Assembly (NCBI RefSeq): GCF_027484505.1 | Contig: NZ_JAIXSV010000365.1 | Span: 1 to 36,743 of the forward strand | Origin: Asticcacaulis sp. | Lineage (GTDB): Bacteria > Pseudomonadota > Alphaproteobacteria > Caulobacterales > Caulobacteraceae | Direction of reading: 5' to 3' | Length of the DNA stretch: 36,743 nucleotides | In this document: piece after piece, positions 25,257-33,767 of the stretch | Position numbering within the stretch: position 1 is the first letter of the stretch | Layout: each line of letters opens with the position of its first letter | Translations under genes and position numbers: made by a program | The notes under the pieces: model-generated | Told to the model about the DNA's origin: nothing | What the model saw: the letters and a program-made list of their open reading frames with translations, nothing else | The model's database searches: none

Positions 25257-26696
25257 TTGAAAACGTGGATTAAATTCTCAAAGGTGCTTGCGGCCTCCGC
25301 AGCCCTCCTCATGACGGCTCCCGTCGTCACCGTCGCCCACGCGGCGGCTGTCACTTCCGAAGCTGCGGTTTCGGAAGCGGCTCCGGCTTCAGAAGCCGCT
25401 CCGGCTGAAGCGGCTGCGGCCGAAGCCCCGGCTCCGACCCTCCTCGCTCACCAGAAGCCGCTGGAACTGGACCTTGCGTCCTCGTCCTTCGTCTTCCTTT
25501 CGACCGCCCTCGTGCTGATGATGACCCTGCCGGGTCTGGCCCTGTTCTACGGCGGTATGGTGCGTAAGAAGAACGTCATCGCCACCGTGACGCAATCCGT
25601 CGCCGTGTCGTGCGTCGCGGGCATCCTGTGGTATGTCGTCGGCTACAGCCTGTCCTTCGGGGTGGCTGATAAGGCGCTGTTCGGTCTTCCGGCCGAAACC
25701 GTCAACAAGTTCATCGGCGGTTTCGATACGGTCCTGCTGAAGGGCGTTACCAAGGATACGGCTTTCAATCTGGCCCCCGGCCTGCCTGAAATGCTGTGGA
25801 TCTCCTATCAGATGACCTTCGCCATCATCACCCCGGCCCTGATCACCGGCGCCTTCGCCGAGCGTATCAAGCTGTCGGGCCTGCTGCTGTTCATGGCCCT
25901 GTGGTCGGTCTTCGTCTACGCGCCGATCTGTCACCAGGTCTGGGGCGGTGGCTTCATGACCGCAATGGGCGTGCTCGACTTCGCCGGTGGTGCCGTTGTT
26001 CACGTGAACTCCGGTGTGGCCGGTCTGGTTGCAGCCCTCTTCCTCGGCCGTCGTAAGGGCTACGGCACCGAAGAAATGGCGCCGAACAACCTGATCTTCG
26101 TCATGATCGGTGCCGCGCTCCTGTTCGTCGGCTGGATCGGCTTCAACGCCGGCTCGGCCTGGACTCCGGACGGTATCGGTGCAGCTGCCCTGCTCAACAC
26201 GATCCTGGCGGCACTCGCTGCGGCCCTGTCGTGGAAGCTGGTCGAATGGACCATCCGTCGCAAGCCGTCGCTGCTCGGCATCCTGTCCGGTCTGGTGGCT
26301 GGTCTGGTCGCCATCACCCCGGCGGCGGGCTTCGTCAACCCGACGGGTGCCCTGATCATCGGTCTGATCGCGGGTCCGGTCTGCTACGTCTTCGCTTCGT
26401 GGGTCAAGAAGCTGCTCGGCTACGACGACTCGCTGGACGCCTTCGGCATCCACGGTGCGGGCGGTGCCCTCGGCGCGATCCTGACCGGCGTGTTTGCCGA
26501 TCCGGCGATCAACAGCCTGTCGGAAGGTGCCAGCGTCGGTACGCAGGTCATGGGTCTGGTCTACACCATCCTGTGGTCGGCTGTCGGTACGCTCGTCATC
26601 CTCGTCATCTGCAAGTTCACTACGGGCCTGCGCGTGTCGGAAGCGGATGAAGAAGCGGGTCTCGACTCGGCTCTGCATGACGAAGTGCATCACTAA
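25257..26696 (+). CDS. amtB: Ammonium transporter AmtB with extended periplasmic N-terminus
   Basis: Trimeric inner-membrane channel for ammonium. 479 residues: a signal peptide (about 1-29), an unusual Ala/Glu/Pro-rich segment (about 30-65), then eleven membrane helices. The pore histidines are His249 (VVHVNSG) and His399 (FGIHGAGG), matching H168/H318 of E. coli AmtB. The start is TTG at 25257, supported by AAGGGGG 6 nt upstream and by the signal peptide; no alternative ATG lies before the mature protein. It follows glnBA after a terminator and a TGATACC array, so it has its own promoter. PII (GlnB) is the likely plug protein because no glnK is adjacent. Confidence 0.96.
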   Translation: MKTWIKFSKVLAASAALLMTAPVVTVAHAAAVTSEAAVSEAAPASEAAPAEAAAAEAPAPTLLAHQKPLELDLASSSFVFLSTALVLMMTLPGLALFYGGMVRKKNVIATVTQSVAVSCVAGILWYVVGYSLSFGVADKALFGLPAETVNKFIGGFDTVLLKGVTKDTAFNLAPGLPEMLWISYQMTFAIITPALITGAFAERIKLSGLLLFMALWSVFVYAPICHQVWGGGFMTAMGVLDFAGGAVVHVNSGVAGLVAALFLGRRKGYGTEEMAPNNLIFVMIGAALLFVGWIGFNAGSAWTPDGIGAAALLNTILAALAAALSWKLVEWTIRRKPSLLGILSGLVAGLVAITPAAGFVNPTGALIIGLIAGPVCYVFASWVKKLLGYDDSLDAFGIHGAGGALGAILTGVFADPAINSLSEGASVGTQVMGLVYTILWSAVGTLVILVICKFTTGLRVSEADEEAGLDSALHDEVHH

Positions 26697-26723
26697 TATT
26701 TAAATACAAAATACGTGATACAG

Positions 26724-26753
26724 ATGGAGCGCTTTCGGGCGCTCCATTTTTTT
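26724..26753 (+). terminator. Terminator of amtB
   Basis: ATGGAGCGC (26724-26732), loop TTTCGG, GCGCTCCAT (26739-26747), then a run of T to 26753. Textbook intrinsic terminator about 27 nt after the stop codon. Confidence 0.93.
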
Positions 26754-26773
26754 AGATAAATTTAAATAGTTTC

Positions 26774-26794
26774 TTCCAACACTATTGGTTGGAA
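26774..26794. promoter_or_regulatory. TTCCAAC-N7-GTTGGAA palindrome upstream of the first TorF gene
   Basis: Perfect 7-bp arms (26774-26780 and 26788-26794) in an AT-rich stretch between the amtB terminator and the next gene. It may be an operator or a weak hairpin terminator (T-rich sequence follows). The remaining AT-rich region to 26953 shows no gene; TACTAT at 26860 is a possible -10 box without a clear -35. Confidence 0.4.
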
Positions 26795-26953
26795 TTTTGC
26801 ATTTTTGTTACACTTCGTTTGTTTATTAACCACGCAATAGAAATTTCTTTTCTTGCATGTACTATGAAACCAATGGCGTCATAAAAATTTCATACCGCCA
26901 ATACTGTGCAGGAGAAGCGTTCAGGTGGCTCCATTAAAAATGAGGAAGTCATC

Positions 26954-27589
26954 ATGAAAAAAGTAATTATCATTGCCGCGTCCACTACGGCTCTACTCAC
27001 AGCGGGTACCGCCTCGGCCGAAGGTACGGTCAGCTATAATATTGGGGTTACCTCCGACTACGTCTGGCGTGGCGTCACCCAGACTGACGAAAACGCGGCT
27101 ATTCAGGGCGGTATCGATTACACCAACGGCATGTTTTACGCCGGCACCTGGGCGTCAAACGTTGATTTCGGTGGCAAGGCCGACTATGAACTTGACCTTT
27201 ACGCTGGGGTAAAGCCCACAGCGGGCAACTTTACCTTCGACATCGGCGTGCTGGCCTATCTCTATCCGCAGGAAGACGACCTGAATTTTGAGGAAGTTAA
27301 ACTGGGCGTCAGTCACCCCCTCGGCAAGGGCACGATTGGTGCGGCGGCCTATTTCAACACAGATGATAATTTCGAAGACTACTTCGAAGTCAACGCCGCC
27401 TATCCCCTCACGGACAAGGTATCCGTTTCCGGCGCATTTGGTGACTATGGCACCTACAATACGTGGAACCTCGGCGGGGCCTACGCCCTCACCTCCAACC
27501 TGTCTGTGGACCTGCGTTACCACGATACCGACGTCGATACACGCTTTAGCGACGAGCGTGTCGTGCTCAGCCTGAAGGCCGCGTTTTAA
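26954..27589 (+). CDS. TorF-family putative outer-membrane porin, copy 1
   Basis: 211 residues from the ATG at 26954 (GAGGAA upstream; an in-frame TTG-side extension from 26906 was rejected because the signal peptide starts here). Sec signal ending ASA|EG, then the family hallmark NIGVTSDYVWRGVTQTDENAAIQGGIDY, alternating beta strands and a terminal aromatic (KAAF) typical of outer-membrane barrels. The family (TIGR02001, TorF) is poorly characterised; a pore role is inference. It follows amtB, and I recall the same family lying next to glnK-amtB in other proteobacteria, which suggests a role in nitrogen-compound uptake. Copy 2 lies 373 nt downstream and aligns over its whole length. Confidence 0.85.
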   Translation: MKKVIIIAASTTALLTAGTASAEGTVSYNIGVTSDYVWRGVTQTDENAAIQGGIDYTNGMFYAGTWASNVDFGGKADYELDLYAGVKPTAGNFTFDIGVLAYLYPQEDDLNFEEVKLGVSHPLGKGTIGAAAYFNTDDNFEDYFEVNAAYPLTDKVSVSGAFGDYGTYNTWNLGGAYALTSNLSVDLRYHDTDVDTRFSDERVVLSLKAAF

Positions 27590-27611
27590 GGCGTGAAGAC
27601 GGTTTGACCAG

Positions 27612-27642
27612 GAAACCGCCCCGGACTCGCGCGGGCGGTTTC
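27612..27642 (+). terminator. Possible terminator after TorF copy 1
   Basis: GAAACCGCCC (27612-27621) and GGGCGGTTTC (27633-27642) form a perfect 10-bp stem with an 11-nt loop, 22 nt past the stop codon. The T-run is poor, so termination may be partial or need Rho. Confidence 0.55.
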
Positions 27643-27962
27643 TCAGGTTGCGACCGATTCGCTTTTTGCGCAGTGCGGCGCAAAAGTAACGCTGCGCCGC
27701 AGGAAAACCTCGCCACATTTGCAACACATAGAAAAGAGAACCCGCCTCAATGCGGATTTTTATTATTTAAAATCAATTATATAATTGGCACTACCCTGTG
27801 TGAATGTCGCGTTAGAGATTCGTGACAATTTTACATCAAACGCCGTCAAACATTCCGCAGGGGGTAGTACGCGACGTAAAAATTGCTACATTAAACTCCG
27901 ATTTACGCCGCAGTTGCGTACTGTAGGCGATATAATCTGAACCATAATACAGGATACAGATC
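27643..27962 (+). other. Hairpin-rich spacer between the two TorF genes
   Basis: No gene supported. It holds a perfect TGCGGCGCA/TGCGCCGCA hairpin (27674-27701, loop 10 nt), a short CCGC/GCGG hairpin with a following ATTTTTATT (27742-27764) that could terminate transcription, and a perfect TATAAT at 27931-27936, 26 nt before the next start codon, without a recognisable -35 box. The second TorF gene therefore probably has its own promoter. Confidence 0.45.
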
Positions 27963-28631
27963 ATGAAGAAGTTCCTCCTCGCCGCCACGATCGCCGCCAG
28001 TGCTCTGGTCGCCGGCGCCGCTTCCGCTGAAGGCGCCCTCAGCTACAACATTGCCGCCACCAACAACTATGTCTGGCGCGGCGTCACGCAGACAGACAAG
28101 GAAGCCGCTGTTCAGGGTGGCATCGACTACACCAACGGTTCCTTCTACGCCGGCACCTGGGCTTCGAACGTCGATTTCGGTTCGGACGCTTCGCTGGAAG
28201 TCGATCTGTACGCCGGCGTGAAGCCGACCGTTGGCAACTGGTCGTTTGACTTCGGCGCTATCTATTACGCCTATCCGGATGAAGACGATCTGAACTTCGG
28301 CGAACTGAAGGCCGGCTTCACCCACCCGATGGGCAAGGGCACGATCGGTGCTGCGATCTACACCAATTGGGAAACGCTGGAAAACCCCTACTACGAACTG
28401 AACGCGGCCTATCCGCTGACCGACAAGTGGTCGGTTTCGGGTGCCATGGGCAAGTATGAGGCCTCTACGGGCGAATATACCACCTGGAACCTGGGTGCGG
28501 GTTACGCGCTGACCTCGAACCTGTCGCTCGACGTCCGCTATTGGGACACCGGCGATCACGATCTGGGCAAGAGCTTCGCTCGCAACCCCGTGAAGGAGCA
28601 GATCGCTGTGACCCTCAAGGCGGCGTTCTAA
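27963..28631 (+). CDS. TorF-family putative outer-membrane porin, copy 2
   Basis: 222 residues: Sec signal (cleavage at ASA|EG), NIAATNNYVWRGVTQTDKEAAVQGGIDYTNG hallmark region in parts identical to copy 1, repeated amphipathic strands and the C-terminal KAAF. It differs from copy 1 by a slightly longer last third (extra loop DHDLGKSFARNPVKE before the final strand). Codon choice is more biased towards the preferred C/G-ending set than in copy 1, which hints at higher expression (inference). CAGGAT upstream of the ATG serves as ribosome site. A strong terminator follows. Confidence 0.86.
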   Translation: MKKFLLAATIAASALVAGAASAEGALSYNIAATNNYVWRGVTQTDKEAAVQGGIDYTNGSFYAGTWASNVDFGSDASLEVDLYAGVKPTVGNWSFDFGAIYYAYPDEDDLNFGELKAGFTHPMGKGTIGAAIYTNWETLENPYYELNAAYPLTDKWSVSGAMGKYEASTGEYTTWNLGAGYALTSNLSLDVRYWDTGDHDLGKSFARNPVKEQIAVTLKAAF

Positions 28632-28671
28632 GTCTTCCGGCTAAGCCATCAGGCATTAAGCCACAGAAATC

Positions 28672-28704
28672 GGTCGCAAGCCCCTTGGGGTTTGCGACCT
28701 TTTT
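28672..28704 (+). terminator. Terminator of TorF copy 2
   Basis: GGTCGCAAGCCCC (28672-28684) pairs with GGGGTTTGCGACC (28687-28699) with one G-U pair, then TTTTT. It lies 40 nt past the stop codon. Confidence 0.92.
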
Positions 28705-28774
28705 GTTTATGGATTGTTCACGTCCTCCATCGCCTGCCGGATGGAAATTCAGCGAATCGGTCCACAGTACGCGC

Positions 28775-30850
28775 ATGTCCACTACGCCTCCTCAGCCCTC
28801 CCTTTTCGGCGGCGACGCCCCCGTGCCTCAAACGGATACGCCTGCCATGCCTGCAGCCAAACCCACCCCGGCCACTGAGCCCGTCAAGGTCCCGGCCCCT
28901 GCGCCTTCGGCCCTGACCGCCGAAGGTTACGGCGCTTCGGCGATCGAGGTGCTGGAAGGGCTGGAACCGGTGCGCAAGCGTCCGGGCATGTATATCGGCG
29001 GCACTGACGAAAAGGCGATGCACCACCTGTTCGCCGAAGTGCTCGACAACGCCATGGACGAGGCCGTCGCCGGTCACGCCAAGGCCATCTGGGTCGAACT
29101 GGACGCCGAAGGCTATCTGTCGGTGCGCGATGATGGACGCGGCATCCCCGTCGATCCGCACCCCAAATATCCCGGCAAATCGGCGCTGGAAGTGGTCATG
29201 ACCGTCCTGCACTCCGGCGGCAAGTTCTCCGGCAAGGCCTATGAAACCTCCGGCGGTTTGCACGGCGTCGGTGTCTCGGTGGTCAATGCCCTGTCCGAAA
29301 CGCTGGAAGTCACCGTGTGGCGCGACGGTTTTGAGTGGCAGCAGGTCTTTTCGCGCGGCCTCAGTCAGGGCCCCATCCAGCAGATCGCGCCCTCCAAAAA
29401 GCGCGGCACCCGCGAACGCTTCAAGCCGGATGAAGAGATTTTCGGTGTCGGCGCGCACTTCAAACCGGCACGTCTGTACCGCATGGCCAAGGCCAAGGCC
29501 TATCTGTTCCGCGGCGTACAAATCCACTGGAAGTGCGACCCCAGCCAGATTTCCGACCATACCCCGGCCGAAGACAAGTTCTACTTCCCCAACGGGCTGG
29601 CCGATTATCTGGCTGAGCGCGTTCAGGAAACCGAAACCGTCACCGACATCTTCTCCGGCCGCGTAGAGCGGCAGGGCGAAGCCGGGGCCGTGGAATGGGC
29701 CGTCACCTGGTCGGGGGCCGGGTTCGGTGAATTTGACGGCTTCACGCAATCCTACTGTAACACCATCCCGACGCCCGACGGCGGCACGCATGAGGCCGGC
29801 CTGCGCGCCGCCCTCACCCGCTCGCTGAAGGCCTATGCCGACATGACCGGCGACAAGCGCGGCGGCATCATCACCGCCGAAGACGTGGTGGCGCAAGCCG
29901 GCGTGGTGATCTCGGTCTTCATCAAAAATCCTGAGTTTCAGGGCCAGACCAAGGACCGCCTGTCGTCCAGCGAGGCCCAGCGTCTGGTCGAAAAGGCGCT
30001 GGCCGATCCGTTCGATCACTGGCTGATAAGTTCGCCAAAACAGGCCGACCGACTGCTGCAATTCGTCGTCGAACGCGCCGAAGACCGCTTGAAAAAGCGC
30101 AAGGACAAGGAGGTGCAGCGCGCCTCGGCCACGCGTAAGCTGCGCCTGCCAGGCAAGCTGGCCGATTGTGCGCGTCAGGACGCCAATGGCACCGAACTGT
30201 TCATCGTCGAAGGCGACTCGGCCGGTGGTTCGGCCAAGCAGGCGCGTAACCGCAATACACAGGCCATCCTCCCCCTGCGCGGCAAGATCCTCAACATCGC
30301 CTCGGCGACTGCTGACAAGGCCAAGTCCAATCAGGAACTGTCCGATCTGGGGCTGGCCCTAGGCGTGCAGCCGGGCGCGCGCTTCAAGGAAGACGACCTG
30401 CGCTATGAGCGCATCGTCATCATGACCGACGCCGACGTGGACGGCGCGCACATCGCCTCGCTGCTGATCACCTATTTTTACCGCACCATGCCGTCGATGA
30501 TCCGCAATGGTCACCTCTATCTGGCCATGCCGCCGCTGTACCGCATCAGCCACGGCACTAGGATCGTCTATGCCAAGGACGACGCGCATCGACTTGAAAT
30601 CCTTGAAAAAGAGTTCAAGGGTAAGAAGCCCGAAATCGGCCGCTTCAAGGGTCTGGGCGAAATGATGCCGGCACAGCTCAAGGAAACGACGATGGACCCG
30701 AAGACGCGCACCCTGGCGCGCGTCACCCTGCCTGAGAATGAGAGCGGCATCGAGGATCTGGTCGAAACCCTGATGGGTCGTAAACCGGAACTGCGTTTCA
30801 AGTACATTCAGCAAAACGCCGAATTTGTCGGCGATGATCTGGACGTCTGA
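28775..30850 (+). CDS. parE: DNA topoisomerase IV subunit B
   Basis: ATPase subunit of the type IIA enzyme that decatenates daughter chromosomes with ParC. 691 residues from the ATG at 28775: a Pro/Ala-rich N-terminal extension (about 1-48), the GHKL ATPase domain (EVLDNAMDEA, DDGRGIP, LHGVGVSVVNALSE), the transducer, and a TOPRIM domain with EGDSAGGSA (Glu479) and DADVD (Asp552/554/556). AKQARNRNTQAILPLRGKILN and the C-terminal LMGRKPELRFKYIQQNA favour ParE over GyrB, as does the length. The ribosome site at this start is weak; an ATG at 28709 is in frame but lies just past the preceding terminator and adds no family sequence. Probably monocistronic. Confidence 0.94.
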   Translation: MSTTPPQPSLFGGDAPVPQTDTPAMPAAKPTPATEPVKVPAPAPSALTAEGYGASAIEVLEGLEPVRKRPGMYIGGTDEKAMHHLFAEVLDNAMDEAVAGHAKAIWVELDAEGYLSVRDDGRGIPVDPHPKYPGKSALEVVMTVLHSGGKFSGKAYETSGGLHGVGVSVVNALSETLEVTVWRDGFEWQQVFSRGLSQGPIQQIAPSKKRGTRERFKPDEEIFGVGAHFKPARLYRMAKAKAYLFRGVQIHWKCDPSQISDHTPAEDKFYFPNGLADYLAERVQETETVTDIFSGRVERQGEAGAVEWAVTWSGAGFGEFDGFTQSYCNTIPTPDGGTHEAGLRAALTRSLKAYADMTGDKRGGIITAEDVVAQAGVVISVFIKNPEFQGQTKDRLSSSEAQRLVEKALADPFDHWLISSPKQADRLLQFVVERAEDRLKKRKDKEVQRASATRKLRLPGKLADCARQDANGTELFIVEGDSAGGSAKQARNRNTQAILPLRGKILNIASATADKAKSNQELSDLGLALGVQPGARFKEDDLRYERIVIMTDADVDGAHIASLLITYFYRTMPSMIRNGHLYLAMPPLYRISHGTRIVYAKDDAHRLEILEKEFKGKKPEIGRFKGLGEMMPAQLKETTMDPKTRTLARVTLPENESGIEDLVETLMGRKPELRFKYIQQNAEFVGDDLDV

Positions 30851-30932
30851 GCCGCCGCAGCGCAATAAATCTCTGTCCTTTTATGTAAAATCTGATACTA
30901 GAGGCCGCAAAGCCTTTACCGGCGTATTCATC

Positions 30933-30967
30933 GCCGTGTCCGCGCTTACGCGGCGGCTGATTTTTTT
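30933..30967 (+). terminator. Terminator of parE
   Basis: GCCG (30933-30936) and CCGCG (30940-30944) pair with CGCGG (30949-30953) and CGGC (30954-30957) around a CTTA loop, with a 3-nt bulge, followed by TGA and a T-run from 30961. Confidence 0.7.
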
Positions 30968-31004
30968 CCTGTGACTGTCCGAAACGGCAACCCTTCAAAG
31001 CTGA

Positions 31005-32510
31005 ATGACCAAATTTACCGATCTAGGCCTGAACCCCGATATCCTGAAAGCCGTGGCCGATACCGGCTACGATACGCCGACCGCCATTCAGGAACAGGCC
31101 ATCCCCATCGCCCTGATCGGACTGGACGTTCTGGGGATCGCCCAAACCGGCACCGGCAAGACGGCGGCCTTCACCCTGCCGATGATCGAAAAGCTGGCTT
31201 CGGGCCGTTCACGTGCCCGTATGCCGCGCGCCATCGTGCTGGCGCCCACGCGCGAACTGGCCGATCAGGTGGCCGAAGCCTTTGAGAAATATGCCAAATA
31301 TTGCAAGCTGAACTGGGCCCTGCTCATCGGTGGCGTCTCCATGGCCGATCAGGTGGCCAAGCTTGACAAGGGCGTCGATGTGCTGATCGCTACGCCGGGC
31401 CGCCTGCTCGACCTGTTTGAACGCTCAAAGGTGATGCTCAACGGCGTGCAACTGATGGTGGTTGACGAAGCCGACCGCATGCTCGACATGGGCTTCATTC
31501 CCGATATCGAGCGCATCTTCAAGCTGACGCCGCCGTCGCGTCAGACCCTGTTCTTCTCAGCGACCATGCCGCCGGAAATCACGCGCCTGACCGAGCAGTT
31601 TCTGAAGAACCCGGTCCGCATCGAAGTCTCGCGCCCGGCAACGACCAACGAAAACATCACCCAGTACGTCTATCGCGTCCCATCGGGCGATTCCAAACTG
31701 CTGGCCAAGGCCAAGCGTCTGGCGCTGCGCACCCTCATCGGGCAATTGGAGATCAATAACGGCATCGTCTTCTGCAACCGCAAGACCGATGTCGATATTG
31801 TCGCCAAGTCGTTGTCAGTGCACGGCTTTAATGCGGCCCCGATCCATGGCGACCTGGATCAGTCCTTGCGCATGAAGACGCTCGACGCCTTCCGCAGTGG
31901 TGAACTGAAACTGTTGGTGGCTTCGGACGTCGCCGCTCGCGGCCTTGACATCCCCAGCGTCAGCCATGTGTTCAACTTCGATGTGCCGCATCACGCTGAT
32001 GACTATGTGCACCGCATTGGCCGCACGGGTCGCGCCGGACGCACGGGTGAGGCCTATCTGATCCTCGCGCCGAATGATGAAAAGAACTACGATAAGGTTC
32101 TGAAACTTATCAAAAAAGAACCGAATACGCTGGAACTGGACGTCGATTGGAGCCCGCTGGCTGATGCGCGTCCCGAGCGCGAAAAGCCTGCGCGCGGTCG
32201 CGGTGAACGCACGGAGCGTGACCGCTCAGCCCGTCCGCGCCGTGAACGCGGTCGCAAGGGCGAATCGGCCGTTGAAGCCGTCGCTGAGGTCGTGGCCCCG
32301 GAAGAGGTCGTCGTGGACGCCGCGCCGCCTCCGGAGAAAAAAACACGCCGCCGCAAATCCTCCGCCGCAGACACCCCGCCACCGCGCGCGAAGGCGGTCT
32401 CTGACGATTTTTCGTTGAAAGACAACGAAGACAGCCTCCCCAAAGGTCCGGACGGTCAGGGGTTCGGCGGCCATGTGCCGGCCTTTATGCTGCGCAGCGC
32501 CTACCGCTGA
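31005..32510 (+). CDS. DEAD-box ATP-dependent RNA helicase (RhlE-like)
   Basis: Unwinds RNA duplexes in ribosome assembly or RNA decay. 501 residues: Q motif TPTAIQEQAI, motif I AQTGTGKT (46-53), PTRELA, TPGRLLD, DEAD at 154-157, SAT, and motif VI HRIGRTGR at 336-343. The C-terminal 120 residues are a low-complexity tail, first Arg/Lys/Glu-rich and then basic with Pro, ending GFGGHVPAFMLRSAYR; such tails bind RNA or RNase E. It could be the RhlB or RhlE type; the tail favours RhlE-like. Ribosome site is weak. It lies 154 nt after parE and 101 nt before the GGDEF gene. Confidence 0.92.
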   Translation: MTKFTDLGLNPDILKAVADTGYDTPTAIQEQAIPIALIGLDVLGIAQTGTGKTAAFTLPMIEKLASGRSRARMPRAIVLAPTRELADQVAEAFEKYAKYCKLNWALLIGGVSMADQVAKLDKGVDVLIATPGRLLDLFERSKVMLNGVQLMVVDEADRMLDMGFIPDIERIFKLTPPSRQTLFFSATMPPEITRLTEQFLKNPVRIEVSRPATTNENITQYVYRVPSGDSKLLAKAKRLALRTLIGQLEINNGIVFCNRKTDVDIVAKSLSVHGFNAAPIHGDLDQSLRMKTLDAFRSGELKLLVASDVAARGLDIPSVSHVFNFDVPHHADDYVHRIGRTGRAGRTGEAYLILAPNDEKNYDKVLKLIKKEPNTLELDVDWSPLADARPEREKPARGRGERTERDRSARPRRERGRKGESAVEAVAEVVAPEEVVVDAAPPPEKKTRRRKSSAADTPPPRAKAVSDDFSLKDNEDSLPKGPDGQGFGGHVPAFMLRSAYR

Positions 32511-32580
32511 GGGCAAGGGTAAAGCAAAATAAGTTCCCGCGTTAACCGCCTGTCAGAGAAATTGACTTAATGTGTTTCTC

Positions 32581-32597
32581 GTCACCCGATTCGTGAC
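32581..32597. promoter_or_regulatory. GTCAC-N7-GTGAC dyad before the GGDEF gene
   Basis: GTCAC (32581-32585) and GTGAC (32593-32597) form a 17-bp dyad about 15 nt before the start codon; TTGACT lies at about 32563-32568 as a possible -35 box, but no -10 box fits. It may be an operator overlapping the ribosome site region or an RNA hairpin. Confidence 0.3.
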
Positions 32598-32611
32598 ACA
32601 AGGAAGCCTTT

Positions 32612-33670
32612 ATGAGCAACGACATAGAAGTGAGCGTTCGCAGTTCCAATGCCTATAGTCTGGCCGTGGAGGCCATTCGGCTGATGGAAGTGCACGGGGT
32701 TTGGCCGACGCCGCTCAATTATGAAATCTGGCTCTATGTCGCGGGCGATCCCAACTCGGCTCTGGCGCAGGAGATTCATCGCCTGATCGGCTCGGGTGAG
32801 AAGATTACCGAGGAAATCTCTGAAAGCCTCGCTTCGAAATTCATTTCCCGCCTCAAGCTGAATGATGAGGTGCGCGACGCAGGCCTGCGTCTGACGCGTG
32901 AACTGGCCTCGGTCAGCGAAGTCATCAACGAAGCCCAGAAGGCGCAGAAAGACTATAACGAGACTCTGGAAGGCGCGCGCACCAGCATTGATGGTGACTC
33001 CGACGCACAACGCCTGCGCCAGCTTGTCGGGCGTCTGACGGACGCCACCTCGCAAATCCTCAACCAGCACGCCCATTTCGAAGTTCGCCTCAGCGAATCC
33101 TCACGCGAAGTGGCGCGTCTGCGTAAACACCTCGATCAGGTGCGTCTGGAAGCTATGACCGACGCCCTGACCAATCTGGCCAATCGCAAATCCTTCGACG
33201 AAGCGCTGGAACGCCACTGCGACAGCGACGAAGGCAAGAATATCACCCTGGCCGTTCTCGATATCGACCATTTCAAACGCTTCAACGACACCTGGGGCCA
33301 TCAAACGGGCGATCAGGTCCTGCGTTACGTCGCCTCGGTCCTGTCGCGCATTGGTCGCGCCCCGCGCATGGCCGCCCGTTATGGCGGTGAAGAATTTGCC
33401 ATGATCTTCCCCAGCGAAAACATGGCCGTCGTCGAGCGCCTGCTCAACGAAGCCCGGCAGGAAATTGCCTCCCGCGTGCTCAAGCGCCGTTCCACCAATG
33501 AAGACCTGGGCACGATCACGATTTCCGTCGGCATCGCCGAGCGTGACTATGGCGAAGACGCCTACGACCTGCTCGACCGCGCCGACAAGGCCCTCTATCA
33601 GTCGAAGAATAACGGTCGCAACATGGTCACCTGCGCCAAATCCGCCCTGAAAGCGACCGACGCCGCCTGA
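32612..33670 (+). CDS. Cytosolic GGDEF diguanylate cyclase
   Basis: Makes c-di-GMP from two GTP. 352 residues: an N-terminal helical domain (about 10-120; GVWPTPLNYEIWLYVAGD) found in front of GGDEF domains in alphaproteobacteria, a coiled coil (about 140-180), and a GGDEF domain beginning at MTDALTNLANRKSF. The metal site DIDHFK (217-222) and the active-site loop GGEEF (258-262) are intact, so activity is expected. At the position of the product-inhibition I-site RxxD there is RAPR (249-252), with Arg for Asp, so canonical feedback inhibition should be lost. No membrane segment and no EAL domain. The ATG is preceded by AAGGAAG. It sits beside the acyltransferase, which has its own promoter. 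Confidence 0.93.
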   Translation: MSNDIEVSVRSSNAYSLAVEAIRLMEVHGVWPTPLNYEIWLYVAGDPNSALAQEIHRLIGSGEKITEEISESLASKFISRLKLNDEVRDAGLRLTRELASVSEVINEAQKAQKDYNETLEGARTSIDGDSDAQRLRQLVGRLTDATSQILNQHAHFEVRLSESSREVARLRKHLDQVRLEAMTDALTNLANRKSFDEALERHCDSDEGKNITLAVLDIDHFKRFNDTWGHQTGDQVLRYVASVLSRIGRAPRMAARYGGEEFAMIFPSENMAVVERLLNEARQEIASRVLKRRSTNEDLGTITISVGIAERDYGEDAYDLLDRADKALYQSKNNGRNMVTCAKSALKATDAA

Positions 33671-33712
33671 GAAATATAACTGAGAAAATATAATTTGAAC
33701 ATTGTTCAAATT
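33667..33712 (+). promoter_or_regulatory. Promoter with a 21-bp perfect palindromic operator
   Basis: TATAAT (33689-33694) is preceded at 16 nt by CTGAGA (33667-33672). Overlapping the end of the -10 box is AATTTGAAC-ATT-GTTCAAATT (33692-33712), a perfect 21-bp palindrome that spans the predicted start near 33701. The arrangement is that of a repressor site, and the GAAC/GTTC symmetry resembles TetR-family operators (inference). The regulator is not in the window. Confidence 0.65.
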
Positions 33713-33767
33713 TGTGCGACAAGAAGCTGGTGACGATCCGTCACTGGCTTTCTTTGTGGATACCACC

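Noticed and set aside
25389-26693. 434-codon open frame opposite amtB
   Set aside because: Antisense shadow; extremely charged Asp/Arg/Gln-rich sequence without domain.
27604-27825. 73-codon frame between the TorF genes
   Set aside because: Runs through three hairpins, lacks a ribosome site and looks non-coding.
33702-33767. TTG start adding 22 residues to the acyltransferase
   Set aside because: Would lie at the predicted transcription start inside the operator; the downstream ATG precedes the natural N-terminal membrane helix.
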